From positions 1,178,001 to 1,242,000 of the forward strand of contig NC_135046.1 in assembly GCF_051020975.1 (NCBI RefSeq): a stretch of DNA of 64,000 nucleotides, written 5' to 3'. Within the stretch, counting starts at the first letter, position 1, and every line of letters starts with the position of its first letter. Source of the DNA: Osmia lignaria lignaria. Its lineage: Eukaryota > Arthropoda > Insecta > Hymenoptera > Megachilidae. The notes below the pieces were generated by a model that worked only from the letters and a program-made list of their open reading frames with translations, did not search any database and was not told the origin of the DNA. The translations under genes were made by a program, and so were the position numbers. Below, piece by piece: positions 53,061 to 64,000 of this stretch.

Positions 53061-53929
53061 AAAATAAAAATAAAAATATCTTGCATTCAAACCGTTATAT
53101 AATTTTTTATCTGAAAGCATGTATTTCATATACAGTAGAAGGTGGTGTATGCAACAGGGATTGTATCTTCGAAATATATGGTTTCCAAATATTGCTTTGG
53201 TTCTTCAAGGATAAGTGATAGAATTAAATTTACCTCATATGCATAATTACAGCAAAGTACACTTTTATATCTCTAGTATTTTTTGAGCTATTACTAATTG
53301 AATATGTTCAGTTCTGTTGTAATTGACGTTCCAACAACCTATTACACTATGGCTTTACGTTTTAAAATAATGCTAAAATATTTTTGACCAGTTTTTCGAG
53401 GCCAATGCAACAATAAAACTGTTGTACTTTTACCAATGTGTTAGCGACGGCTTATTTTTAAGGGTCGTCGAGGGCAATTAACTCGACTCTAGTTTGCTTT
53501 GGACTGCGTGAGGTCTTGAAAGAGGGTGAGTGAGACTAAACAGGCCTGGTGATCGAGGATGGCTGATGACCACGTTGGGTCTCTCAACTATTAGGAATCG
53601 AAGGATTGCTTGTTTGAATGGAAAGTGTTTACAACAGGCAAGCGGCCCGCAGGAAAGTACTTTCAGAATCGCCTGCAAAAGCTACTCAAGGCCGCAGGGT
53701 GAAATTACGATAGGTTTGGGCGCTGTGCTTTCGGAGTTAAAAAAATCGAAGTAGGCAAACGATTGAGGGAGGCCATATGTGTTTTGTCAGCGTGTTTCCC
53801 CTTCCAGAGAAAGTACCCAATCGTGCGGGGTGTCGTAAACAAAAGGGTATACATACTGTCGAAGACGTCTTCACGACTGAGGATTTTTGGGACAGCAGAA
53901 TATCATGGAATGCAACCACTGTGTTCCAA

Positions 53930-54180
53930 TCTCGGTTGCATTTATTCAACCGAGGTATCGATTCTGTGTTTACATGCGGCGCAAGCCAAGCGTGAACGTA
54001 GAAAGGGACAGATAGTGGAGGAGCGAGAGGTCCAAGGATTAAAGGCGAGGAGCCGAAACGTATCGGTGTTACTAATACCAATTCAATTATAAAACTTTTT
54101 TATTTTTGACTTTTTCTCATTGAAACTTTTACTAGCGCATTGGAGAGATTTTTCAAATTAAAATGATACCAAACATTTAT
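53930..54180. mobile_element. Pogo-like element G, copy 4 (left arm)
   Basis: TCTCGGTTGCATTTATTCAACCGAGGTATCGATTC, then AAGCCAAGCGTGAACGTAGAAAGGGACAG and AAACTTTTTTATTTTTGAC, matching 25600-25830. The CAGT start is replaced by unrelated sequence. Ends where a different palindrome begins. Confidence 0.6.
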
Positions 54181-54196
54181 CAATGTCCTCACTGTC

Positions 54197-54515
54197 CTCG
54201 ATATCATCGATATCCTCGATATCACGTAGCGTTACAAAGTTATGGCCATTTTAAAAAATCTAAATTAGAAACTAACTACTCTAGCTGAAGAGAACTAAGC
54301 TAAGCTAAGTTAAAGACTAGCTTTTCTAGCTGATGAGAACTAAGCTAAGCTAATTCAAAGGCTAGCTATTCTAGCTGATAAGTTGGGTTGGGTTAGGTCA
54401 GGTTATTTTTTGGATCCGAAATTATCGGAAAATTTTTGAAAAATTGTGATTTTTTTAAATGGCCTTAACTTTGTAATGCCACGTGATATCGACCTCGGGA
54501 CACTTCCTATCGTCT
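54197..54515. repeat. Short palindrome with 45-bp tandem repeat
   Basis: ATATCACGTAGCGTTACAAAGTT ... GGCCATTTT on the left is inverted at 54450-54515. Between them CTAGCTGA units start at 54281, 54326 and 54371, an exact 45-bp period built on AACTAAGCTAAGCTAA. No gene. Confidence 0.7.
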
Positions 54516-54589
54516 TCTCCGACCTTGATTTATCCGATAAAATAGTCGAAATCAATTACCCAGGAAACTGCAATCCAACCAGATTCACA

Positions 54590-56510
54590 GGGCCGTATTC
54601 AGAGTCGCAACTTAAGCAAGGACTGAACTAAGCAAGAACTTAACGTTCTTGACTAAGATCGTCTTATTCGAATAAGCAATGCTTAAGTCGCTATGTATTC
54701 AGAGTCGGAGTATAAGACCGACTTAGTTAAGGAAGCGATGCTTAAGCTTTGCTTAGTGAGGTCCATGCTTAAGCAATGCTTATTTGACATTCGGCTATTT
54801 CCGTCGATTTTCTACTGTAACAACCAATGAAAATGATTCTTGAAAATGTAGCATTATTTCTTTAGTGACGCGGTTTTTGAATTGAATTCAAATAATTGAG
54901 CGAGCGATAGACAGAGCCAAATTTATTAATAAAAAAAGCCAAATTTATTAAGAACAATTTTATAATTAATGTTATCACATACGTTATAAAAATCTCTTAT
55001 ATTTAAAGTTTCATTCTGAAATACGAACACAAAATAACACAAAATTAAACTTACGACTGAAATTATTGGTTCAAGGTATAGGTTGTGATATGACTGAGGA
55101 TGAGGGTATTTTAATCAATAAATTAAACCAATTTGAGCCGAAAGAATAATGATTATTTATTGGCTCGATAGGCATAAAAAACCCCTTATTACATTTCATT
55201 TGACACAATTACTCAATGAAACGTACAAGCAATGAGTGCTTCACGTGTAGCAAATCCATCAATGCCATTAACAGTTTCCACGTTTCCTAATAATTCTTCT
55301 CCATCTTCATTTTGGTTTTCAATTTCATCTTCTTCTACAAGAATGTCACTGAAAATTAGGGCTAAATTATGCAACACAGCACATGCAACTACCGTTGTTG
55401 TGGAACATAAGAACTTCGTTGTTACACCCCTTGTAAGACATGGAAAACGGCGCTTCCAAACACCGAACGTTCTTTCTACTATTTGTTGGGTCCTGATCTG
55501 GATTTCATTGTACCTGAGTCGATCGAATAATTTAATGTTAATTTGTGCATCAATCAGTCGAGTAAAATATTAATATGGTTCATTTCAATAAATATTGGGT
55601 AAAATAAATAACTTAATGACATACCTGAACATTCAATGAAAAATATCCTTTTCTATTCCTGTACATTTCTTCCATGTTGTTGAATCTGGATGCTGTTAAT
55701 CTAATGTGGGTGCAATCAATAGCACCATCCACACCTGGTAAATCAATTACATTGTATATGTATGTATGTATATGTGTATATAGAAAAAGTTATAATGATA
55801 TAAAATCCACACCTGGTAAACCAATAGCTCTGTTTCCCTGTCCCAGATTATTGAATAACCTGCGATTTTGAGTGGAATTGTCTGGATCCCTGGGAAACTT
55901 GATATAGTCCTTCATCAGACTGCCTATTAGTGAACTCACCTTAAATACTATGGGGGAGACTGTGGGCTGAGAAACATTCATCGTGTCTCCCAGAATAAGC
56001 TACAATTACAGTACATATATAGATAATCTTTATTTATTTCTACTTCTTTTAGGAGTAGTGATACTGATATATTTATATGACCTGAAAACTTGCAGTAGCA
56101 TAATACCGCGAACAAATTAACAGCTGCATCGCAGGAGGGATCGGTAATTTTAATCTCTTTTACCGTATTCGTGTACCCTAACCTACTCCCTCCCGTCCCA
56201 TCACTGCACAATAACACCTTCAAACGCGTGCTTAAGTCTTCAATATCGTCGACTTAAAAACATAACCTCAATGAAGCCAAATAAGAACTCGTTTTCTACA
56301 AATAAGACGGACTTATTCGACTATGAAAATTAAGCATCGACTGTGAATCTACAGCGATAAGCATTTACTTTCCTAAGCAAATGCTTAAGCTGATGCTTAA
56401 GACGTTGCTTGACGTTGCTTATTCGGTGACTGTGAATCTAGCCGATGTCTTATCGTTAAGCATATGCTTAAGACCAGCTTAGAAATAAGTTGCGACTCTG
56501 AATACCGGCC
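54590..56510 (-). mobile_element. PIF/Harbinger transposon, decayed
   Basis: The ends GGCCGTATTCAGAGTCGC (left) and, read inward, GGCCGGTATTCAGAGTCGC (right) share about 24 bp to CAACTTA. Inside each end are many copies of GCTTAAGC-like hexamers, as sub-terminal repeats. It encodes the nuclease remnant below. No exact three-base duplication is visible at the borders. Confidence 0.75.
55213..56159 (-). pseudogene. HARBI1-like nuclease, catalytic core incomplete
   Basis: Spliced reading on the minus strand. 56159-56082 gives LPIPPAMQLLICSRYYATASFQ and ends at GT. 55999-55813 gives LILGDTMNVSQPTVS through NRAIGLP. 55734-55625 gives VDGAIDCTHIRL, with the first catalytic Asp, to GYFSLNVQ. The last part, to the stop at 55213-55215, gives RYNEIQIRTQQIVERTFGVWKRR, with the catalytic Glu, and an acidic tail. 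The segment that should hold the middle Asp (GDSGY in relatives) is missing between 55625 and about 55515, and an in-frame stop lies just upstream of 56159. It normally acts with a Myb-like partner, not seen here. Not a host HARBI1 gene: it lies within transposon ends and is broken. Confidence 0.8.
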
Positions 56511-58182
56511 TAATAGATACTTTAAACCCATTCATAATTTGAATAACAGAAACGAAGTTCCAGATCATAGACTTGCAAATTGCTGAAAATATTCAGAAAA
56601 TGCAGATACTATTGCTTTAAATTCTAATATTTAGTAAATTCGGAGTAGAACCTTGAAAAAATTAAATAAAAACCGAATTTTTAAAATTATTTCCACAAAT
56701 ATCGAAAACTGTAAATTTTAGAACGCCCTCTTTAGTTGATCGGCTTCCACTAAACTCCTTAGTCCTTAGTTCATGAAATGGCAGTGTGATGCATTCCTAA
56801 GCTGGGTGAAGTGGATTCTTTTCAGAGGATTGTTATAATTTCAAACTATAAAAAAATAAATATTCTAAATTATTGAAGATACCGATCAGCAAAGCAATTA
56901 GTGACTGTATGCAATGTCCTCTAATACAATTTCTGAGGTATACAAGTTAAAATGGAAGAATACTCTGTACTTTTCACTGCTAAGTTAACTATTCAGGATG
57001 ACAGTTGGACACAGAATTTTTACAAGTAGATTTTTTAATCGAATTCACGCAGAAAAGAAAATAAAAATGTTTTGAGAAGCGGATCTGTGGATCATATATG
57101 TAGTTTCGAGGAAATACTAGAAATGATTTCAAACATTTTTATAATTATATATATAATTTATATTCATTAGATAATCTTGATTAGAATTCAAATAATACAT
57201 GTTTTAATATATTAGTAACGGTTAATCACAATAATGTTGTATACACGTTTCTACAATTTTATGTTATTCTCAACTATTTTTTACTGTATTCTATACAGTA
57301 TTGATATTTAATTTTTTTATAATACTACATAAATTTAATTTATTTTGTATGATTTGACAATAGAAAATAATTATATACAGTAGGAAACAAAAACAATTCG
57401 TATATTTATTTCAAATGATTTAAATGCCTAAAGATGATGAAATCATTTTAAACAAAAGTGATATATTTTTCTTTAAAATATAAATTTCATTTTTATGTAT
57501 GAGAGCAATTATTCTTTCTATAATTTTAAATGTATAAATGTGTATATATTTTTCTGATATAATTACAAATTTGTACATTACTTGCATATAAACTTATACA
57601 TTTGGTTTGATAAAACTAAGTCAGATATAGATACTTTGCAAAATTTCATTAGTTGCATCATTAATTCTGTTTTATAATTACTACAAAATTTAAGTGTAAA
57701 TTATATTATTTATTCTTAATACAAACTGTATTTCCAATATTTTCATTCTTTTAAATATTAAATTTTGAGGTACTCACATAATTCTTTGTATATATATAAA
57801 TGTGAAAAATCATTTACACTTGTTGTTAATGTCCTTATTCATTATTTCTTAATATGTAAATATCTGTAAAAAAAAAAAATAGAGATGATTTCAACTAAAA
57901 TAAGTTTTTATTGAATCCTTTTTACGTAATAAAGTGTTGTTTTAAATATAAATGTGTATATTAACATTCATTATTTAGGAATTTATATTAATACTAACTA
58001 GTATAATAAATTATTATATCAGTGTTTCGTGTGTTTTTGTTTGATATATTTTAATAAAATCTTATAAAACATGCTTGGAAATATTTTATAAAATGTACCT
58101 TTTTAAAGAACAAGCCTTGTTTTGTCTTTGATAAACAATAAATTGTTTGATTGTGTTTCATACAAATGATTATATAGTGATA
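56511..58182. other. AT-rich intergenic region upstream of VRK1
   Basis: Very AT-rich with no gene or clear repeat; long stretches of T and A near 57780-58100. The VRK1 promoter should be near the right end, but no motif can be assigned with confidence. TATA-like strings are too common here to be informative. Confidence 0.5.
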
Positions 58183-60552
58183 ATGGCACCAAGAAGAGGC
58201 GAAGAAATGCATCTTAAAAGAAGAGCAGCTACAGGTTGTAAATTACCTAATCATTTACCAGTTGGAGAAATACTTACTGATATTACTCAAAACAAATGGA
58301 AATTGGGGCATACAATAGGATATGGTGGATTTGGTGATGTATATTTAGGTAATACTTTATTCCTCCACTTTTTATTAAATTGCGTTTAAAAAAAGATTTA
58401 TACAGAATAAATGTATTTTTGTTATTCATAGTTAATTTCATTTTTTTATTACAGCATCAAGTGATATTGATTCACCAGTTGGACAAGATGCAAAGTATGT
58501 TATCAAAATTGAACCACATAATAATGGCCCATTATTTGTTGAAATGAATTTTTATATAAGAGCAGCTCGTAAGCATATGAGTAAGTTATTCAATCATGAA
58601 TAATATATGCACTTTACACTTTCTATACATGTATGTTAACATAATAAATTTTAGTTGACGGTTGGTGTAAATCACAAGGGAAAAAACGGATAGGTGTTCC
58701 AACGTATGAAGGATCAGGTTCTTACACATACCAGGGTGAAAAGTACAGATTCTTAGTAATTCCGAGATATGGTATTGATATTGGAAAACTATTTGTATCA
58801 AATGGAAAAAAATTACCAACTAAACTTGTTAACAGACTAGCTATTCAGATGGTATTTCATTGTAAAATTACAAAACTTTTATAATTTATCTATATTTTTT
58901 TAGTTCTGTAATTCCATTATTTTTCTCTTACATAGTTGGATGCAATTGAATATATTCATAGCCGAGGATATGCTCATGCAGATGTTAAAGGATCAAACAT
59001 TTTATTATCTCTACGCGAGGAAGATATTAAAGCAAAGAAGTCCCAAGCATATTTAGTTGATTATGGATTAGCTTATCGTTTTCGTACAGCGGAAGGTATG
59101 CATAAACCGTTTGTTCATGATGAAAGAAGAGCACACGAGGGTACATTAGAGTTTACATCAAGAGATGCACATCATGGAAGTAAGTTGTAAATGTAATATA
59201 AATATTTTGGAATACTATATTACACAGTGTATTACATATTAAATTAATACTCAGCACACTCAAGAAGGGGAGATTTAGAAACACTAGGATATAATATATT
59301 GCAATGGTTATGTGGTAAATTGCCTTGGGAAAAAGAAAATGATACTGTACCATCATCAATGGATCTTGAGGAAGTTCATGCACAAAAAGAATTATTTTTT
59401 GCAAATTTACCATTATTTATACATAAATGTTTTCCTTATGAAAAGCCACCTGGTAAGTTACAAGACTTGTATATAAAACTAAAACATATTTTCTTGACCT
59501 TATTGTTTGTAGACAGTATTTAGTTTGTAAAGATTTATGAATGTTATATTACTTATTGTCATATATTCTTTAAAAGGTTTTAATGATAAATATTTTTGAA
59601 CAGCTGCCATTGTGGAATATATGAAATATATTACTGAATTGGGATTCGAGACTAAACCTAACTATTCTTACCTGCGTGGTTTATTTCAATCTGGTTTTAA
59701 ACAAAAAAATAACGTTCCTATATATTTATATCGTGAAAAAGAATCTAATGAGAATATTTCTTATCCTATATCTTTTAAACGACCATATTTAAGAGAAAGA
59801 AAACCGTGTCGGCCTGTTAATGCCGAGGTATCATTTTTTTCTATACATTATTTTTTATTAGAATGAAATTTTATATCACGTTAATTAAATTGTTATTATA
59901 TCATTATTTTATTAAAGTGTTACTATTTCTAGATTCGTGTGACGCGAAATACGCAACCGAGATGTCAAGTTGAAAAACAAGAATTTTGTTGGGAAGCAGT
60001 ATTAGCACTTCACCCTGATAAACTTGCAAAAATTAATGTACAGTCCCCACCATCACCACTTACACCACCTCCATCTCCACCACCTCCATCCTTACCTACA
60101 TACGCTATGTTAAATGTAATTCAAAAGATGAAGGAAAAACAATCAAGCACATTTCGACACAGATTACCAAAATCATTAGAGTAAATATTATACTTCGATT
60201 TGTAGAACTAGAGTATTTCAATAATAATGTATAATGAAAATAATATGTTTTTCAAATAGTGATCTTAAAACAAAGTGGATGACACCAGCCATGGAACAAA
60301 TAGCTCAATTAAAGAAGAAGACTTCTGTACCAGCGTTTGCTGTATCTAAGACTTCTCCCCGTGTAACTCGTTCTCGAGTGGCTCAACTAAAACGTAAGAT
60401 AATTTTTTTAATTATTGAAATGTATTATAACACAAATATTGCTTTTAACATAAAACGTTTATTGTTTTTTTAAATAAATTATAATCTTGTTAGGACTTGG
60501 GAATAAGAAGAAAATAGAAAGCAACAAGAGAAGAAAAGGTCCATCATCATAA
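58183..60552 (+). CDS. VRK1: VRK1 / ballchen-type serine/threonine kinase
   Basis: Nuclear kinase of the VRK family; in Drosophila the counterpart (ball/NHK-1) phosphorylates histone H2A and BAF. Nine exons: 58183-58348, 58455-58580, 58655-58851, 58936-59179, 59255-59452, 59604-59827, 59933-60180, 60260-60393, 60494-60552; all have GT/AG and matching phases, 531 residues. Glycine loop GYGGFG at 46-51, Lys73 in VIKIEP, catalytic HADVKGSN (Asp179), DYG instead of DFG at 205-207 as usual for VRKs, then EGTLEFTSRDAHHG. After the kinase domain is a Pro/Ser-rich stretch (PPSPLTPPPSPPPPS) and a Lys/Arg-rich end suited to nuclear localisation. Start: MAPRRGEE chosen; an in-frame ATG 12 codons upstream (58147) is possible. 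Longer than human VRK1 (396) mainly in the tail. Confidence 0.95.
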
Positions 60553-60795
60553 AGAGAATTAATTTTTCTAAATACTGTTCCAGTCTTCATTCCATGTACC
60601 ATGGAATTACCAGCAAGTTATCTGAATAATGGATATATTCTTAAGTATTATTCTTTATTAGTTTATTTAGATTTTATAAGAATATACTCTTGATGTTCTT
60701 GTTATAAGGACAAAATTGAATTAATTAGCAATGCCTCAGGTGTGCTTAGTACACCGATTTTTGTAAGACTGCTTTATCATCATTATTTGTCATTC

Positions 60796-60801
60796 AATAA
60801 A
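60796..60801 (+). terminator. Poly(A) signal of VRK1
   Basis: AATAAA about 245 bases after the VRK1 stop is the first canonical signal downstream. The cleavage site would be near 60815-60830. Further AATAAA-like strings in the AT-rich tail could serve as alternatives. Confidence 0.5.
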
Positions 60802-60829
60802 ATGAACATAATATTTTTTAAATAATTGT

Positions 60830-62547
60830 ATAGCGAACAAATAATTACAAATAGTGAGGTATCCAAAAAATTACATTTTTTTAATTGAAATAAGACTTGC
60901 TCATAGACACAGTGATAAAATATCATCACTTCGGCATACATAAAAGATCGTAATATTTTGTAATTGTCATCATGAACTTATGATCTGAATACTACATTAG
61001 AGATTATTTAATTTTAGCTTATTTCTTTATTTTGTCAAATACACAACACAATATTCTGTATAAATAACATTTAGTATTTTCTTGCTTTAGTAAATGATTC
61101 ATTTAGTGAAATAGTAAACTGCTAGTAATTTTTAAAATGTTCAAATTGTATTTAGTTTTTTATCATTATAATTGTCTTATAACTCATTTGACACGAATCA
61201 CACATCTCATATTTATATAACAATAACAGAATACTTTGATTTTATAACTAGGAAATAATTTGTATTGTTATGCAAAATATGGAATTTAAGTTAGTAAAAA
61301 TAATGTAGTATTTTAATATCGAAGTACATATTCAAACATAAAGTTGTCAATAATATAAACAAAACTGTAGTATATAGTAGACCAGTATAGTGACAAGTAC
61401 ATAACGACGCGTGTAAAAATTTACAATCGTAAACTGTTGTTTGTTCTTAACAAATCAGTATTGATCCACTAATTATTTATATAATTAAAATACAACAGTT
61501 CACGTTTGTTATTGTAATTACAATATACTGACAAGAATGTGTGTGTAATATAATTAATATAAATATTTTAATTGAATTTAAAATTTTTTTTATCTGACTT
61601 AATTAAAAAAAATCACGTTTAAATGATTATGTCCTATACTTGAAGTATATTGTTTCATATTGCTTTAATATACTGTAATCTAATTTGCGTTAATTCCTAT
61701 CGAATGTTTACAAAACGTATAACCCAACCAATAATTGTACATATTTATACAATAGAGATCATGTATAGATAAAAGGGACAACTTATTTGCAGTAATTTGT
61801 GATAATTTTATTTGTATTTTCTTAAGTTATGTGTACCTGTGCCACAAAAGCAGAATTGCTAAAGACTTAAAGATGTATTGTAATTAAACAAATACACATA
61901 CATTTGTAACTTTTTCTATGATAATATTATTTTATTTATAAAATTTCATTAATGTAAACCTAATATAAACTTTCTTTATTCATATAAATATTCTTCTAGT
62001 TACAGCAATCACAAATATTAGTGTAACATCAATGTATGGTTACTTTAAAATTATATTATAATAAATAATGTATAAATTTTGCAAAAATGCATATTTATTA
62101 ACTCATACAAAATGCAATTTAATTTATGTACTACTACATATTTTGATAAAGTATAATTATAAAATATTTAAAATATATATTTTAGTTAAATTTTACGTAT
62201 TACCTTATGTTATAAATTATTACTGACACTATTTAGAATTAAATATAATACAAGATTGATTTTCAACAAGTAAATTTAAAGTTAATGTGTGAAGTTGGCA
62301 TATGGCATAATTTCTTTGTTAATTTCGGCAGTGACTACAAATGTAGAAGACTGGACATGCTTCTGATTTCGAGAGATCATGATTTAGGGGTTCATGATTT
62401 GAGGGGTCTGACTCCGTTTCGACGGTTGAGCGGAGCGGTGAGTGCGCTGGAATTTTCGCTCCGAGTGGTGTTTTTCATAGGGAAAATTGCGTTTTCTGTA
62501 GTGAAATCGAGTTTTTAGTGGGTCAAGCCACAGCAGAAGTACCTGTA
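60830..62547. other. AT-rich intergenic region after VRK1
   Basis: No gene recognised to 62250. From about 62285 to 62520 the sequence becomes less AT-rich and holds an open plus-strand frame of 77 codons (MCEVGIWHNF...) with no known motif; it may be repeat DNA leading into the element at 62548. Confidence 0.4.
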
Positions 62548-63252
62548 ATCTGGGCAAAGAGTAAGTATAATAAGAGGCGACACTCTGAGAGAGAAACTAC
62601 TTGTAGAGTGAGACAAAGTGATACTACCCATTTAAAGGTACATTCGGCAATCTTCGGTTTGCACCGTGAACAGTCGTGAGCGTGCGTCAAGTTTGTACTG
62701 TGGATTTACGTACATAGCCTATATTGTGGAAACTTCTTTGTCAGAATGCTCCAAAAAGCAAGAATTTATGGCATTTCAGACCGTCATAAACCGGGAATTT
62801 CCGTACTTACCTGGCAGGTACCAGGTAGGTACGGAGTGCACTGTGGCTTGGTCATTTCTGTTGGAAATGTATGTTCAAATATATTTTCGAGAACCTTCCC
62901 AAATCTTATTGTATAATTGTGTAATTTATGTTTAAATATATTTTCGAGAACCTTCCCAAATCTTATTGTATAATTGTGTAATTTATGTTCAAATATATTT
63001 TCTAATACCATCATTTTATTATATTTTTTACTTTCCCACTTTTCAATTATGTAAAATTAATGTAAATACTTCGATTAATAATATACAGAAAAATTGACGA
63101 CACAAAAAAGTTTCTAGTTATAAAGAGTATTACATCCAACTCATTCAAACTTCCCGCTCGTTGATACTACTCATTTAAAGGGACAGCAAAACCTCGACAT
63201 CAAAGGTGCCGCCGGGAGTGTCGCCTCTTGTTATACCTCCTCTTTGATCTGG
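62548..63252. mobile_element. TIR element with internal 57-bp repeats
   Basis: The left end CTGGGCAAAGAGTAAGTATAATAAGAGGCGACACTC and the right end, read inward, CCAGATCAAAGAGGAGGTATAACAAGAGGCGACACTC share about 35 bp. A second feature, TACTACCCATTTAAAGG against TACTACTCATTTAAAGG, is directly repeated near the two ends (about 62621 and 63166). No coding sequence identified. Confidence 0.6.
62874..63005. repeat. 57-bp tandem repeat
   Basis: Units begin TTCAAATATATTTTCGAGAA at 62874 and 62931, and a partial third begins at 62988. The first two differ by a single base. Located in the middle of the TIR element. Confidence 0.9.
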
Positions 63253-63306
63253 GGGTAACTAATGGGAAGGAAGGCTTCCCCATTTTTCCTGGAGAAGCCT
63301 ACCATC

Positions 63307-63911
63307 ACAGCCGACTCTAGTACTAGCCATGCTGAACAACGTGGCAATACCGCTCACGTGACAATCGGGAGTCCTATTTTCAAAAACAGAGTCCTGTGCT
63401 CGGAATTGTAATTAACGTCTTTTTTAATTAAAAGCTGTAGTAATATACACTATTTGGTGTTAATTATGTATAAACAATATATAAACGTTGCAACTATGGC
63501 AAATAGAAGTGATGTGGTAGTATAAAATTGTTATAAATGTGATATATATTTTGTGTACTCTCAAAGTAGTTTGGTGTTGTGAAGCATGATATTTGAAATA
63601 TTTACAGTGGTTTCAAGAAAATTTAGGTATGAAGCAAAATGAAACCATCTTTGGGTCAAATTGAAACATTTAAGAATTGATGAACGTGTATATAAGTTAA
63701 TAAAAACCTTGAAACAAGCGAAATTATTGGAACGAAACCAAAGAGGTTATGTGAAGTCCAGAGAGTAGTCGGGAGTCTGACGACGTTGATTGGCTGAGAG
63801 TCCGGGAGTCCGGGAGGCAGATAGAGTAGGCTAGGTGTTGATATATTCAGACCAGACTCCCGCGGTGTTGCCATTTTTACTTCAGCACGGCTAGTACTAG
63901 AGTCGGCTGTG
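63307..63911. mobile_element. 605-bp TIR element
   Basis: CACAGCCGACTCTAGTACTAGCC at the left is matched, inverted, at the right; similarity continues more loosely through GGCAATACCGC/GGCAACACCGC. AT-rich middle without a gene. The final 63912-64000 resembles 51730-51790 (AAGGTGCC, GCGCTGAAGCGCT). Confidence 0.65.
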
Positions 63912-64000
63912 TAAAAGGCCGAACGTGGGTAAGGTGCCCGTGAAGCGCTGAAGCGCTTTGCTCGTGGCGCGGCGTTTAATAAATGAAAACACTTTGCGTT

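Noticed and set aside
55213..56159. A domesticated HARBI1 host gene
   Set aside because: It lies inside Harbinger inverted ends, lacks the middle catalytic Asp and has an upstream in-frame stop.

Overview
The window looks like nuclear DNA from an insect, probably a hymenopteran (ant, bee or wasp). It is AT-rich, with split genes, short TTAGG-type runs, I- and Jockey-like LINEs, and Tc1/mariner, pogo, Tc5, piggyBac and Harbinger-type DNA elements. The order-level placement is inference; no species-specific marker was recognised.

Two host genes are supported. The first is a condensin SMC4 gene on the minus strand. It has eight coding exons from 48907 down to 8874 and a predicted 1,367 residues. 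Two of its introns are enormous: intron 6 (23989-44526, about 20.5 kb) and intron 7 (9004-21820, about 12.8 kb). They are packed with transposons, so about 4.1 kb of coding sequence is spread over 40 kb. The second is a VRK1/ballchen-type kinase on the plus strand, with nine compact exons from 58183 to 60552 and a predicted 531 residues. It lies about 9.3 kb from the SMC4 start, across a repeat-rich gap.

Layout. 1-3015: repeat family A, a minisatellite and a piggyBac-like MITE. 3080-8400: a nearly full-length but frameshifted I-like LINE with an RNase H domain. 8695-21820: the SMC4 3' end and intron 7, a chain of palindromic elements, an R1/TRAS-like tail next to TTAGG repeats, and several MITEs. 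21821-23988: the large SMC4 exon. 23989-44526: intron 6. It holds an old degenerate Jockey-like LINE (about 27.1-40.4 kb) split by several insertions. One of these is a Tc5-like palindromic element, itself split by a much better preserved Jockey LINE. The intron also holds a small stray copy of SMC4 exon 7 and a second Tc5-like element with a frameshifted transposase gene. 44527-48907: SMC4 exons 1-6. 49373-56510: a second family A copy carrying a 1.38 kb palindrome, more palindromes and a decayed Harbinger element. 58.1-60.8 kb: VRK1. 62.5-64 kb: two more inverted-repeat elements.

The most striking signal is a pair of different Tc5-like elements (31914-38373 and 40826-43354). Both sit in CTGAG targets with a TGA duplication. 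Both have long terminal inverted repeats (about 450 bp each in the 40826-43354 element), and those repeats contain a tRNA-like module pointing inward and followed by an oligo-T run, as if each end carried a small RNA polymerase III unit. The nested insertions also provide several internal empty sites from which target-site duplications can be read directly.
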